Positions 42,493 to 51,730 are shown, counted from the first letter of the stretch. The stretch: DNA of 64,000 nucleotides from Gammaproteobacteria bacterium (GCA_009937065.1 JAACDF010000009.1:1-64000), one strand, 5' to 3'. Program-made: numbers and translations. The notes: generated from the letters alone by a model not told the origin.

Positions 42493-42580
42493 CTAGCACT
42501 CTCCTTTGAGTGATTCTCTCCACACAATACACAAATCTAATAAACTTGACACTACAATGTGTATATTAAATCTTACATAT

Positions 42581-42604
42581 TGATAATTATTACGGTAATT
42601 ATCA
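42581..42604. promoter_or_regulatory. Perfect inverted repeat between sigma gene and FAD-oxidoreductase operon
   Basis: TGATAATTA and TAATTATCA form perfect 9-base arms around a 6-base TTACGG spacer. It lies 36 bases upstream of the oxidoreductase ATG and 89 bases upstream of the sigma-factor ATG, in AT-rich intergenic DNA. No T-run follows, so it is not a terminator. It looks like an operator for a dimeric regulator; the protein that binds is unknown. Confidence 0.55.
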
Positions 42605-42639
42605 GGAGTGAGGTATTGACGTAGTTTTGAGGTAAAACA

Positions 42640-43902
42640 ATGACCACAGCCATTATTGGCACAGGAATTTCAGGTCTTGGGTGTGCGTACCGACTGGCGC
42701 GAGCAGGTGAGCCCGTTGTTGTCTTTGAGGCTGCAAAGAGCGTCGGCGGTCATACCGCGACAAAGCAGGTATCGGTTGCAAGTGGCGACTATGCCATCGA
42801 TACCGGATTCATCGTTTACAACGACTGGACATACCCCGAGTTTATTTCACTCATGGACGAACTCGGCGTCACCAATCAGCCAACCTCGATGGGATTTTCA
42901 GTGTCTGATGACGCCACGGGGCTCGAGTACGCTGGGAATAATCTGAACACCTTGTTTGCCCAGCGTCGCAATCTGCTTTCGCCAAAATTTGTTGGGATGG
43001 TGAGAGAAATCCTTCGATTCAACAAAGTTGCGGTGGAAGACTTGGAAGCGGGGAGGCTTAGCAGTGGTGAAACGCTTGAGGAATACCTCCAACGGCATGG
43101 CTTCAACGAGTTTTTCCGACGCAATTACCTCATCAGTATGGCATCCGCCATTTGGTCTGCAAACTTCGAGGAAAGTCTTAACTTCCCTGCGGAATTTTTT
43201 GTTCGATTTTTCAAAAATCACGGTCTTTTACAGGTCAAGAACCGACCGCAATGGCGTGTGCTACGCGGCGGTAGTCAAAGTTACTTAGCGCCTATCTCTG
43301 CGCCTTTTGAGGAAAGTATCCGCACCAACTGTGAAGTTGCTGCGGTTGTCCGTGAAGTAAATCAATCACCCAAGTTACGCACATGTCACGGAGAAGAGTT
43401 GGTGTTTGACGACATCGTAATTGCGACGCACGCCGACCAAGCAATGGCCATGCTGAGTGATATTGATGACACAGAGTCACGTGTGCTGAGCGAGCTTCCC
43501 TACTCTGAAAACGCGGTAGTGCTGCATACCGATACCCGTCTTCTTCCCAAGAAAAAGCTCGCCTGGTCGAGCTGGAACTATCGGCTTCGCGAGTCGACCA
43601 GCCAAGCGACTCTAACCTATAACATGAATATTCTTCAGGGTATTAACTCACCTGAAACCTTTTGCGTGACCCTAAATGATACCAACGCAATCGACCCTTC
43701 AACGATCCTAGGGGAATACCGATACGCACATCCTCAATTCACAATAAAAGGTATTGCATCTCAGCAACGCTGGATTGATATCAATGGCCCCAGAAATACT
43801 TGGTTCTGCGGCGCCTACTGGCGAAACGGGTTTCACGAGGACGGTCTGTTCAGCGGCAACCGTGTCGCCAACGCCATTATCAAAAAACGAGGCCTGCAGT
43901 GA
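42640..43902 (+). CDS. FAD-dependent oxidoreductase (amine-oxidase fold) of the ChrR/CFA locus
   Basis: The 420-residue protein opens with an FAD dinucleotide fold (AIIGTGISGLGCAYRLARAGEPVVVFEA) followed by GGHTATKQV, and has the flavin-containing amine oxidase layout: YAIDTGFIVYND, an internal substrate domain, then WFCGAYWRNGFHEDGLFSGNRVANAI near the end. Orthologues are found beside DUF1365 and cyclopropane-fatty-acid-synthase-like genes in many bacteria, and related genes are under sigma-E/ChrR control in Rhodobacter. The likely role is oxidation or desaturation of a lipid, possibly linked to furan fatty acid formation; that is inference. The start has GAGGT nine bases upstream. It is followed with a 4-base overlap by the DUF1365 gene. 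Confidence 0.85.
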   Translation: MTTAIIGTGISGLGCAYRLARAGEPVVVFEAAKSVGGHTATKQVSVASGDYAIDTGFIVYNDWTYPEFISLMDELGVTNQPTSMGFSVSDDATGLEYAGNNLNTLFAQRRNLLSPKFVGMVREILRFNKVAVEDLEAGRLSSGETLEEYLQRHGFNEFFRRNYLISMASAIWSANFEESLNFPAEFFVRFFKNHGLLQVKNRPQWRVLRGGSQSYLAPISAPFEESIRTNCEVAAVVREVNQSPKLRTCHGEELVFDDIVIATHADQAMAMLSDIDDTESRVLSELPYSENAVVLHTDTRLLPKKKLAWSSWNYRLRESTSQATLTYNMNILQGINSPETFCVTLNDTNAIDPSTILGEYRYAHPQFTIKGIASQQRWIDINGPRNTWFCGAYWRNGFHEDGLFSGNRVANAIIKKRGLQ

Positions 43903-44651
43903 ACTCCGCCTTTTATGTAGGTAGGCTGGCTCACGCGCGGATGACCCCCAAACAGCATCGATTCAGTTATCGTGTATTCATGCCCTTCGTTGATGTGGAT
44001 AGCATCAGCGATATTACGCGTCGAGCAACGGGTTGGGGTTCACGAGGTTTGGCTCCAGCGCGCTTTGTTCGCAGCGACTTCTTGGGTGACGAGCGTCTAT
44101 CTGTCGCAGAGGCCGTCAAACAGCGCATCTTTGAAGAGACAGAGCAGCACTTCGAGGGGCAGATTTTTCTATTGGCCAACTGGCGATATTTTGGACTCCA
44201 AAACAACCCTATCGCTTGTTATTTCTGTAAAGGAAAAACCAGTCAGAGGCTCGAATTCATCATCGCCGAAGTCACTAATACGCCCTGGGGAGAACGACAC
44301 AGCTACGTGCTCCCTGTGAATCACGAAGAGGCACTGTTCCAAACCGAGTTTAAAAAAGAACTCCACGTATCCCCATTTCACGGTATGCAACAACGGTACC
44401 GTTGGTCATCTACGGTTCCAGATGAATCGCTGGCCATCAAGCTAACGAATCTAGAGGGTGGGGAGCGCGTATTTCATGCATCGCTCACACTCACGAGACT
44501 CCCGGTCACTCGCTTAACCGGGCTCTCCCTGCTGGCGCGCTTTCCGTTTGAGACGGCGAAGGTCACAGCAGGCATTTACTGGCAGGCACTCGTTTTATTT
44601 CTGCGACGCGTGCCTCTCTTCGCTCACCCAAAGAATAACTCAGATAATTAG
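43899..44651 (+). CDS. DUF1365 family protein
   Basis: The 250-residue protein is taken from GTG 43899, which overlaps the previous stop (GTGA) and has GAGG upstream; a longer frame from 43800 would read inside the oxidoreductase gene. Motifs YVGRLAHARMTPKQHRFSYRVFMPFVDVDSI, NPIACYFCKGK, EVTNTPWGERHSYVLP and VSPFHGMQQRYRW define DUF1365. Members nearly always lie between an FAD oxidoreductase and a cyclopropane-fatty-acid synthase, so they probably act on the same lipid, but no reaction is established to my knowledge. CFA synthase follows 13 bases later. Confidence 0.87.
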   Translation: MNSAFYVGRLAHARMTPKQHRFSYRVFMPFVDVDSISDITRRATGWGSRGLAPARFVRSDFLGDERLSVAEAVKQRIFEETEQHFEGQIFLLANWRYFGLQNNPIACYFCKGKTSQRLEFIIAEVTNTPWGERHSYVLPVNHEEALFQTEFKKELHVSPFHGMQQRYRWSSTVPDESLAIKLTNLEGGERVFHASLTLTRLPVTRLTGLSLLARFPFETAKVTAGIYWQALVLFLRRVPLFAHPKNNSDN

Positions 44652-44664
44652 GTAGGAATGTCTT

Positions 44665-45927
44665 ATGACGAGCCGTCAGGTAGATGTTAAGCGCATTGAA
44701 AAATTACCCTCCGTAAAATCATGGCGCAGTACTGAGCTCACCAAACGACTGGTGCTTAAGCTCTTTAGCGGTCTTCGTCACGGGGAGCTCGTCATCCATG
44801 ACAATGGAGAGACCCATCGTTTCGGAGACGCTGATCTGTCGGTAGCCCCGAGCGCCTCGGTCACCATTCATAAGCCCAGCGCTTATTCGCGTATTCTTAT
44901 GGGCGGAACGATGGGTGCGGCAGAAGCCTACATTGACGGAGATTGGAGTACTGACGAGCTCACGAATGTGACGCGGGTATTCAGCGCTAATATGCCCATT
45001 CTCGAGTCTATGAAAAATAATCAGAACTGGCTCATAAAAGGCGCGCTTAAGCTCGCACACGCAGCGCGAAGAAATTCTCTGACAGGATCTCGAGAAAATA
45101 TTGCGGCGCATTATGACTTAGGCAACGACTTTTTTTCCTTGTTCCTCGACCCTACTCTGATGTACTCATCGGCGGTTTTCCCCGCGAATTGCGACAACCT
45201 AGCCGAGGCCTCACAACACAAGCTTAAGCTCATTTGTGAAGACCTTGAGCTCAAGCCAACCGACCACCTTATCGAAATTGGCACGGGCTGGGGTGGAATG
45301 GCGATCTATGCGGCCGAAAATTATGGCTGTAGGGTCACCACCACAACTATCTCCAGCGAGCAGCTGGAACACGCACGGAGCGAGGTAGAAAAGCGGGGCC
45401 TGCAGGACAAAATCACCCTACTCTTCGAAGATTACCGAGACCTGTCAGGTCAGTTCGACAAGCTGGTATCCATCGAGATGATTGAAGCCGTAGGACACGA
45501 GTACTTCGACACTTATTTCAACTGCGTCAGCAAATTACTCAAGCCCGACGGCAAAGCGCTCATCCAGGCCATCACCATCAATAAGCAACGCTACGATGAA
45601 TACCGTAAGTCAGTAGATTTCATCAAGAGGTATATCTTTCCGGGGGGCTGCCTACCCTCGCTCAATGTCATTAGCGGTGCGCTCACTCGAACAACGGATA
45701 TGCAAATTATCGACCTTAGAGACATAGCCATCGATTACGCGCGCACACTCCAGCACTGGCATGAAGCCTTTATGGCAGAACTGGATGCTGTCAAAGCATT
45801 GGGGTTCGATGAGAAATTTATTCGGATGTGGCGCTTTTATTTAAGCTACTGTGAGGGTGGCTTTCGTGAACGTATTATTGGAACCTATCAAATCACAATG
45901 GCGAAGCCGTATTACCGGCCGACATAA
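44665..45927 (+). CDS. Cyclopropane-fatty-acyl-phospholipid synthase family methyltransferase
   Basis: This enzyme family methylates the double bond of membrane phospholipid acyl chains, forming cyclopropane rings or methyl branches, using SAM. The 420-residue protein has an N-terminal lipid-binding domain (about 1-130, with MGGTMGAAEAYIDGDWSTDEL), then NIAAHYDLGNDFFSLFLDPTLMYSSAVF, SAM motif LIEIGTGWGGMAIYAAENYGC, SIEMIEAVGHEYFDTYF and FIKRYIFPGGCLPSL. Length and motifs fit the CFA branch. In Rhodobacter a homologue in the sigma-E regulon helps survival under singlet oxygen. The ribosome site AGGA precedes ATG 44665. Confidence 0.9.
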   Translation: MTSRQVDVKRIEKLPSVKSWRSTELTKRLVLKLFSGLRHGELVIHDNGETHRFGDADLSVAPSASVTIHKPSAYSRILMGGTMGAAEAYIDGDWSTDELTNVTRVFSANMPILESMKNNQNWLIKGALKLAHAARRNSLTGSRENIAAHYDLGNDFFSLFLDPTLMYSSAVFPANCDNLAEASQHKLKLICEDLELKPTDHLIEIGTGWGGMAIYAAENYGCRVTTTTISSEQLEHARSEVEKRGLQDKITLLFEDYRDLSGQFDKLVSIEMIEAVGHEYFDTYFNCVSKLLKPDGKALIQAITINKQRYDEYRKSVDFIKRYIFPGGCLPSLNVISGALTRTTDMQIIDLRDIAIDYARTLQHWHEAFMAELDAVKALGFDEKFIRMWRFYLSYCEGGFRERIIGTYQITMAKPYYRPT

Positions 45928-45930
45928 CCT

Positions 45931-47349
45931 ATGCTGCTATCTTTTGCTCCTATTCTTCTCCTCGTATTACTTCTTTTTTCCGCGGTTCAACTTTTCGGGG
46001 CAGATGCTTCCTACGGACCCAATCAGGTGGCGCTCCTAATAGCATCTGCTGCCGCGGGACTTGTCGGCATGTACCGCGGTCTAAGTTGGGCAGATATTCA
46101 AGAGAGCATGGTGGCAGGCATCAAGGTCGGGCTGGGGCCTATTTTGATTCTGTTGGCGGTCGGAGGTTTGATTGGCAGCTGGATGATCGCTGGCACAGTA
46201 CCCGCAATGATCTATTACGGCGTATCGATACTAAATCCATCCATCTTTTTCGCTGCAGCGGCGATTATTTGTGCGCTGGCCTCAATAAGTATCGGTAGCT
46301 CTTGGACGGTGGCAGGCACTCTGGGCATCGGACTTATCGGCATTGCCGACAGTTACGGCCTATCACCGGCAGTCGCCGCAGGAGCGATCATCAGTGGCGC
46401 CTACTTTGGTGATAAATTATCCCCCCTATCCGACACCACGAACCTTGCGGCAGCCTGTACCAGTGTCGATTTGTTCGCACACATTCGTCATATGCTATGG
46501 ACGACGGTGCCCGCTTTTTGCATCGCGTTGTTGTTCTTCTCCTTCATTCCATCCGGCGCGGCCACTGCGCCAGAGCAAATTGCTGAGCTTAGAGCCGCCA
46601 TTGATCAAGAATTCAATGTGAGCGTTGGCGTCCTGATCCCACTCGCCGTCATGATCGGTCTTATCTGGCGACGTGTGCCGGCCTATCCCGCGATCATGCT
46701 CGCCACATTGGCCGGCATCCTGACGGCTCTTACCTTACAAACTGACGTAGTCCGGAAGTTTGCCTTGATGGCCAATCCGGAGGCCACGATGCCTGTGGTC
46801 GAGGGCTTATGGCGAACACTGTTCGCAGGCTTCGAGGGAACAACCACAAACGAGGAGTTGAATAGCCTCATCAGCAAAGGCGGGATCGCCAGCATGCTCA
46901 ACACGGTCTGGCTCATCGTCAGCGCGCTCGCTTTCGGCGGCGTTCTGGAGCGCACCGGCATCCTCAAGCAAATCCTCGATAGCGTTCTCAAGTTGGTGAA
47001 GTCGACGGGGGACCTTGTCGCCGCCACTGTCACCGGTGGCTTCATTACCAACATTCTTGCTGCAGATCAGTTTCTCGCGATTGCCTTACCCGGACGTCTC
47101 TTCAGCAGCACCTATGACGATCGAGGTCTCAGTAGAGAAAATCTGTCGCGAACCCTAGAGGATTCGGCAACGATGACCTCAGCATTGATTCCCTGGAATA
47201 CCTGCGGTGCCTACATGGCTGCGACCTTAGGTGTGGCAACCTTTGACTACGCGCCCTATGCAATCTTCAATCTCGCCTGCCCTCTCATCGCGGTGGCATT
47301 CGGGTACCTCGCGTTTAAACAGAAGCCCGCAGCCCCCCAACCTGCATGA
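45931..47349 (+). CDS. nhaC: NhaC-family Na+/H+ antiporter
   Basis: The 472-residue protein has about 11-12 membrane helices and the NhaC-type motifs: MVAGIKVGLGPILILLAVGGLIGSWMIAGTVPAMIYYG near residues 52-89, SIGSSWTVAGTLGIGLIG, AAGAIISGAYFGDKLSPLSDTTNLAAA, and the second-half GGFITNILAADQFLAIALPGRLF and TSALIPWNTCGAYMA. Such antiporters expel sodium, or exchange malate/lactate in some members, across the inner membrane. It begins three bases after the CFA stop and overlaps the thioesterase gene, so it appears to belong to the same transcript. Substrate is inferred. Confidence 0.87.
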   Translation: MLLSFAPILLLVLLLFSAVQLFGADASYGPNQVALLIASAAAGLVGMYRGLSWADIQESMVAGIKVGLGPILILLAVGGLIGSWMIAGTVPAMIYYGVSILNPSIFFAAAAIICALASISIGSSWTVAGTLGIGLIGIADSYGLSPAVAAGAIISGAYFGDKLSPLSDTTNLAAACTSVDLFAHIRHMLWTTVPAFCIALLFFSFIPSGAATAPEQIAELRAAIDQEFNVSVGVLIPLAVMIGLIWRRVPAYPAIMLATLAGILTALTLQTDVVRKFALMANPEATMPVVEGLWRTLFAGFEGTTTNEELNSLISKGGIASMLNTVWLIVSALAFGGVLERTGILKQILDSVLKLVKSTGDLVAATVTGGFITNILAADQFLAIALPGRLFSSTYDDRGLSRENLSRTLEDSATMTSALIPWNTCGAYMAATLGVATFDYAPYAIFNLACPLIAVAFGYLAFKQKPAAPQPA

Positions 47350-47777
47350 GTTGGGATCATGAATCACCCTTCGTTTTGCGGTTCAAGGTCGAAGCTGAGC
47401 ATATTGATGCACTCGAACACACCAACAACACGCAGTACGTCAACTGGTGCAATGAGACCGCCTGGGCACACACCACGGAACTTGGTCTAGGTGCCGAGAC
47501 CTATAGGTCGCTCGACAGAGCAATGGCACTCACGAAGGCCGAATACCACTACCTGCTCGCAACGCGACTCGGCGAGGAGCTCGAAGTAGGAACCTGGATT
47601 ACCACGTGGGATCGAAGAATACTGATGGAGCGTCAGATGCAAATACGCTTAGTAGCCACCGGCGAAACTGTCCTAAGGGCTAAGCTCCTCTTCGTCTGCA
47701 TTGAAATTTCGACAGGCAAACCAAAGCGACCACCGAAAGCCTTTATCGAAGGCTATGCACCTGCGCTGATCTTTTGA
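47346..47777 (+). CDS. Acyl-CoA thioesterase, 4HBT hotdog fold
   Basis: The 143-residue protein is a single hotdog domain: VEAEHIDALEHTNNTQYVNWCNETAWAHTTELGL contains the HTNNxxY-type active-site turn and the long central helix, with EELEVGTWITTWDRRILMERQMQIR as strand. Members hydrolyse acyl-CoA or 4-hydroxybenzoyl-CoA thioesters. The aspartate that is catalytic in 4HBT thioesterases is at ID-ALEH. It starts within the last codons of nhaC (ATGA). It ends the run of genes starting at 42640; no terminator follows. The substrate is unknown; a fatty acyl group would fit the lipid genes upstream. Confidence 0.82.
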   Translation: MSWDHESPFVLRFKVEAEHIDALEHTNNTQYVNWCNETAWAHTTELGLGAETYRSLDRAMALTKAEYHYLLATRLGEELEVGTWITTWDRRILMERQMQIRLVATGETVLRAKLLFVCIEISTGKPKRPPKAFIEGYAPALIF

Positions 47778-47876
47778 TCTCGATACTAGGTGTTAACACG
47801 GTGATCAGGCACTACAAAGCCGCGAGAGAAACAGTACTTTGGCTAGCTAAAACACTGACTCTGTTTTTATCTAGAC

Positions 47877-48824
47877 TCAGGCCCGAGGCCAGGAAAAGGG
47901 GATAACCTGCGAGAGTTCAGACCGCCCCAGCGCCAACATCAACAATCGATCAAAACCAAGTGCTACGCCTGCGCAATCTGGCACCCCGGCGCTTGTAGCA
48001 CTGATCAACCGCTCATCAATCTTGTGGGTAGTCTGGCCCCGCGATTGTCTGACACGATTATCAGCCTCAAAGCGACGCACCAAAACCTCCGGATCCGATT
48101 CTTCCCAGTAACCGTTTGCCAGTTCGACGCCCCGCACGTAGGCCTCGAATCGAGCTGCAACGCGTCTGCCACCGCGCTCAATAATGCGCGATAAGGCCGC
48201 TTGCTCTTCAAGGAAGTCAACGACGAAGACAAGTCCCCAGTCTACGATGCCCGGCTCCACAACATGTGTCATGAGAAGGTCGAGGTAGTCGAGCTTGTCG
48301 AGATCACCGACAACATCTAAACCGGCATTCAAGGCCGCCACCTCTAGCTCTAGCTCGGTAGCCTCGTTCAGGTTGATCTGACAAAAATGTTCGAGCAGCG
48401 CTCCGAGCGACCAAATTTGCCACGTAGACAACTGCAAGGTCTGAGCCAATAACTCAGCAACTTCACGCATCAGTTGACAGTGCGTCCAGCCGACTCGGTA
48501 CCATTCCAGCATCATAAATTCGGGGTTATGCTTGCCGCCGTATTCGCCGGACCTAAATACCTTTCCAAGCTGAAAAATGTCGCCAGAGCCTGAAGCAAGG
48601 AGTCGCTTCATTGCATACTCGGGAGAACTCTGCAAAAACCGAGGACCCTCGGAGGTCGCCACCGGAAACAGCTCTATATTGGGGTCTGTGATTGCGAAGC
48701 GACCCAGCATGGGGGTGTCGACTTCCAGGACACTGCGCGATGAAAGAAAGCTCCTGACCTCTTCAAGCAAGGCGGCCCGAGCACGCAGATCACCCATGTC
48801 TGCACTCGGCTTCCAATCAGACAT
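47877..48824 (-). CDS. epmA: EF-P lysine ligase EpmA (GenX/PoxA/YjeA)
   Basis: EpmA attaches (R)-beta-lysine to Lys34 of elongation factor P. The 315-residue protein is a class II lysyl-tRNA-synthetase core lacking the N-terminal anticodon-binding domain. Motif 2 region FLQSSPEYAMKRLLASGSGDIFQLGKVFRSGEYGGKHNPEFMMLEWYRVG and motif 3 GVALGFDRLLMLALG are intact. It lies 14 bases downstream of efp on the same strand, so enzyme and substrate are co-expressed. epmB, which makes the beta-lysine, is not in the window. Confidence 0.93.
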   Translation of the reverse strand: MSDWKPSADMGDLRARAALLEEVRSFLSSRSVLEVDTPMLGRFAITDPNIELFPVATSEGPRFLQSSPEYAMKRLLASGSGDIFQLGKVFRSGEYGGKHNPEFMMLEWYRVGWTHCQLMREVAELLAQTLQLSTWQIWSLGALLEHFCQINLNEATELELEVAALNAGLDVVGDLDKLDYLDLLMTHVVEPGIVDWGLVFVVDFLEEQAALSRIIERGGRRVAARFEAYVRGVELANGYWEESDPEVLVRRFEADNRVRQSRGQTTHKIDERLISATSAGVPDCAGVALGFDRLLMLALGRSELSQVIPFSWPRA

Positions 48825-48838
48825 CGCTATTGTTCGCG

Positions 48839-49411
48839 TCAGGCCTTACTGGCTCGGCTAACGTATTCACCGCTTCTGGTATCAACCCGAATAATCTCAC
48901 CTTCAGATAGAAAAAGCGGTACACGGACTACAGCACCCGTGGACAGGGTTGCGGGCTTACTGCCGCCTTGGGCTGTATCGCCTTTAAGGCCCGGATCGGT
49001 TTCAGTAATTTCGAGCTCAATGAAGTTTGGTGGAGTGACCGCCAAAGGCGCACCATTGAACAGGGTTACTTCGAACTTTTCCTGCTCTTTTAACCACTTT
49101 TCAGCATCGGCAATCGCCGCCTTATCTGCGGAATGCTGCTCAAATGTATTGGGATCCATGAAATACCAAAACTCGCCATCGGTATAGGAATACTCCAGAT
49201 CGATGTCCAGTACGTCAGCACCCTCGAGCGAATCGCCTGATTTAAAGGTCTTCTCCAAAACACGGCCGGAGCGAAGGTTGCGCAGCTTGACTCTATTAAA
49301 CGCCTGTCCTTTTCCAGGTTTAACGTACTCATTCTCCATAATGGAGCACGGTTCGTTATCCAGCATGACCTTGAGTCCCGGCTTAAATTCGTTGGTAGAA
49401 AAATTAGGCAT
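48839..49411 (-). CDS. efp: Translation elongation factor P
   Basis: EF-P relieves ribosome stalling at proline runs. The 190-residue protein starts at ATG 49411 with GAGG ten bases upstream; an upstream start would add seven residues. Lys34 in VKPGKGQAF is the lysyl-type modification site, consistent with the adjacent epmA. The three-domain layout is complete (KOW-like, OB with [13 protein letters not shown], and C-terminal [27 protein letters not shown]). serB lies 77 bases upstream on the same strand. Confidence 0.96.
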   Translation of the reverse strand: MPNFSTNEFKPGLKVMLDNEPCSIMENEYVKPGKGQAFNRVKLRNLRSGRVLEKTFKSGDSLEGADVLDIDLEYSYTDGEFWYFMDPNTFEQHSADKAAIADAEKWLKEQEKFEVTLFNGAPLAVTPPNFIELEITETDPGLKGDTAQGGSKPATLSTGAVVRVPLFLSEGEIIRVDTRSGEYVSRASKA

Positions 49412-49488
49412 GAAATCCAAACCTCGCGGCATCAGTTAAGCGGCGATCATACATTAGCGACACATAAATCGGCGAGCGCAGCCAGATG

Positions 49489-50382
49489 CTAGCCCCGTCT
49501 TTTACCTAAGAAATACAAAGCACCGTCCAAACCCACGGTCGATAGCTGGTAGCGCGCCTGCGATCTCACTACCGGCTTGGCACGAAAGGCAACACCTATA
49601 CCAGCGGCATTAAGCATTTTAAGATCATTAGCGCCATCACCAACGGCCATGGTCTGTCGCATACTGATGCCCATCGAAGCGGCTATTTCTCGCAACTTCG
49701 CCTCTTTGTATTCGGCATTGACGATGGGCGGTACTACAGCACCCGTTAACAGACCAGCAGATACCTCTAGCGTGTTGGCAAAGAACTCATCCATGCCTAA
49801 CTCAGCAGCCACGTGTTCAGCGAACAGACGGAAACCACCTGAGATAATGACAGTTTTAACGTTCATCCCGCGCAGGGAGACCATCAGCTCCCTAACGCCG
49901 TCGCTGAAGGGCAAATCCTTGGCTATCTGACGTGCTACATCGGCTTCAAGACCCCTGAGTAAACTCAGTCGCTCAGCGAAACTTTGATTAAAATCCAACT
50001 CTCCTCGCATAGCTCGCTCGGTGATAGTGGAAACTTGATCACCCACTCCTGCACGAAGTGCTAACTCATCAATGACTTCACACTGAATCAGCGTCGAATC
50101 CATATCAAAGACAGCAAGCTTGATATCTGAGATTGCTTCTGACTGGTGCTGAAAGTTGATATCGACGTTGTCAGCAAGACCCAAATCTGACCACGCGATC
50201 GAATCAAGGTCTGCAGAATCAGATTTCAAGTGCCAGCGCTCCGCACACCGGACCTCGGCCAATGTTTTTGCAACAGGCAGCGCGTCGGTATCGACAATCT
50301 GAATATGCTGATCCTCTAGAAATGCTCTGACCGAATTCAAGTTCGGCATGACCGGCTGAGCCGCTAGAATCGTAATGTACAT
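49489..50382 (-). CDS. serB: Phosphoserine phosphatase
   Basis: SerB removes phosphate from phosphoserine to make serine. The 297-residue protein has an N-terminal ACT-like regulatory region (about 1-85) and a HAD phosphatase domain with nucleophile motif VFDMDSTLIQCE, VIISGGFRLF, and the GDGANDLKMLNAAGIGVAFRAKP magnesium motif. Length is close to E. coli SerB (322). It is divergent from the YtjB-position gene over about 100 bases, an order conserved with E. coli (serB/ytjB) and Pseudomonas, and is followed by efp. Confidence 0.95.
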   Translation of the reverse strand: MYITILAAQPVMPNLNSVRAFLEDQHIQIVDTDALPVAKTLAEVRCAERWHLKSDSADLDSIAWSDLGLADNVDINFQHQSEAISDIKLAVFDMDSTLIQCEVIDELALRAGVGDQVSTITERAMRGELDFNQSFAERLSLLRGLEADVARQIAKDLPFSDGVRELMVSLRGMNVKTVIISGGFRLFAEHVAAELGMDEFFANTLEVSAGLLTGAVVPPIVNAEYKEAKLREIAASMGISMRQTMAVGDGANDLKMLNAAGIGVAFRAKPVVRSQARYQLSTVGLDGALYFLGKRRG

Positions 50383-50485
50383 GGGCCTATTTTTGACGTC
50401 GCTTGCGAGGCTTCATGATACCCTGAGTCGGAGGTGACATTGCCAGTGTTGCCTCAAAACATCAGATTTTAGGGAGCAAGACGTC

Positions 50486-51730
50486 GTGGTCTTCTGGGAG
50501 CGTTTGGACATAGGCCAAAAGACTGGCTTGCTCGCCGCCGCTGGCGTTTTTGTGGCAGCGCAAATAACACTAAGCTTAACTCTCACCTCGAAAGCCTATC
50601 TAGACGAAGAGTCGCGTGCCCTTCACGCCGAAGCACTTCTAAACGCCGTGGCGTCGCGCACGGCTGGACTTGTGGCGTCGGATGACATGCTCACCGCCAC
50701 AAGTGAACTAAATAAACTGCTGGCCTCCAAAGTCGTCGGTGGTGCCGCTATTTCCAATGTGGACGGCGAGTTCCTGGTGGTGGTGGGGTCTTTGGCGAAT
50801 GATCCGCAGCTGTATCATGCGCCGCTCAGAATAGGTCCTGACATAGCGGGACGACTGACCGTGCAACTTGAGACTGTGACATCAAACTCATCGCTGCGAT
50901 TGACAGTCTCTGCACTCAGCCTCGTATTGGCGATGTTCAGTTACGCCGGTGCGGTTTCCATATCTAGGTCACAATCACGTCGACTCAGAGCTGTCCTCGG
51001 ACGCATCGCACACTCGGGTCAGGTTGATGACCGCCTCGATGTGCTGGCTCAGATAGAAACAGCCATCGATGACTTACCGCTTGATCTCATGACAACATCC
51101 GATGAAGAAGTGATTGATGAGACATCACTCGACTCGATGGCTGTCACGACAATCAGCCTGGACCATCTCGGGCGATACATTAATACCGTCGATGAGATCA
51201 CGCTTGCGAACTATGTCGGAACCTATGAAAAACTGGCAAATGCTGTGGCACAGCTGCTGGGTGGCGATTTTCAAGCGGCTAGACCTGAGAGCTTAACGCT
51301 CTTTTTTGAAGGAACTAAAAGGGGCATGACACCCGATGCGCGAGCGGTCATCGCGAGTAGATTACTGCAGCATCTACTGGCAGGGGCGGAGAGAAGCCAG
51401 CGTCGAAAATTCGCCTGCGGGATCGGCGTTGGGCGCAGTGACATGGGTCGTGGTGAACGGGGGTCGGTCTACGCCACTCTTTACAACCAAACCGTTATTG
51501 ATGAGACGCTGACCATAGCGCAGCGAGCTGGGTCATCGGTAAAGCTGGCCCCCTCGATTTTGAAAAGCGACCAAGTAGAGTCTCTGTTTGATGTCATAGA
51601 AACAGCGGATGGCGATACCCAGCTGGGTGCGCCAACCGCAGAACTACTCCCCGAGCTAGATAAACAGAGCAAACTACTTCAGAGGCGACTGTTCCCTGAT
51701 GTAGGTGAGCAGTCTGACCTCCCCTTCTAG
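50486..51730 (+). CDS. Membrane protein in the serB-divergent YtjB/Smp position, with cyclase-like C-terminal region
   Basis: The 414-residue protein has membrane helices at about residues 14-34 and 137-158 flanking a periplasmic region of about 100 residues, the topology of YtjB (Smp/AhpA), whose gene diverges from serB in E. coli. After the second helix comes a cytoplasmic part that YtjB lacks at this length. Residues about 225-350 ([40 protein letters not shown]) are reminiscent of a class III nucleotide cyclase fold with the catalytic metal aspartates absent. Function is unknown. Its 3' end overlaps parC by four bases tail-to-tail. The cyclase resemblance is inference. Confidence 0.6.
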   Translation: MVFWERLDIGQKTGLLAAAGVFVAAQITLSLTLTSKAYLDEESRALHAEALLNAVASRTAGLVASDDMLTATSELNKLLASKVVGGAAISNVDGEFLVVVGSLANDPQLYHAPLRIGPDIAGRLTVQLETVTSNSSLRLTVSALSLVLAMFSYAGAVSISRSQSRRLRAVLGRIAHSGQVDDRLDVLAQIETAIDDLPLDLMTTSDEEVIDETSLDSMAVTTISLDHLGRYINTVDEITLANYVGTYEKLANAVAQLLGGDFQAARPESLTLFFEGTKRGMTPDARAVIASRLLQHLLAGAERSQRRKFACGIGVGRSDMGRGERGSVYATLYNQTVIDETLTIAQRAGSSVKLAPSILKSDQVESLFDVIETADGDTQLGAPTAELLPELDKQSKLLQRRLFPDVGEQSDLPF

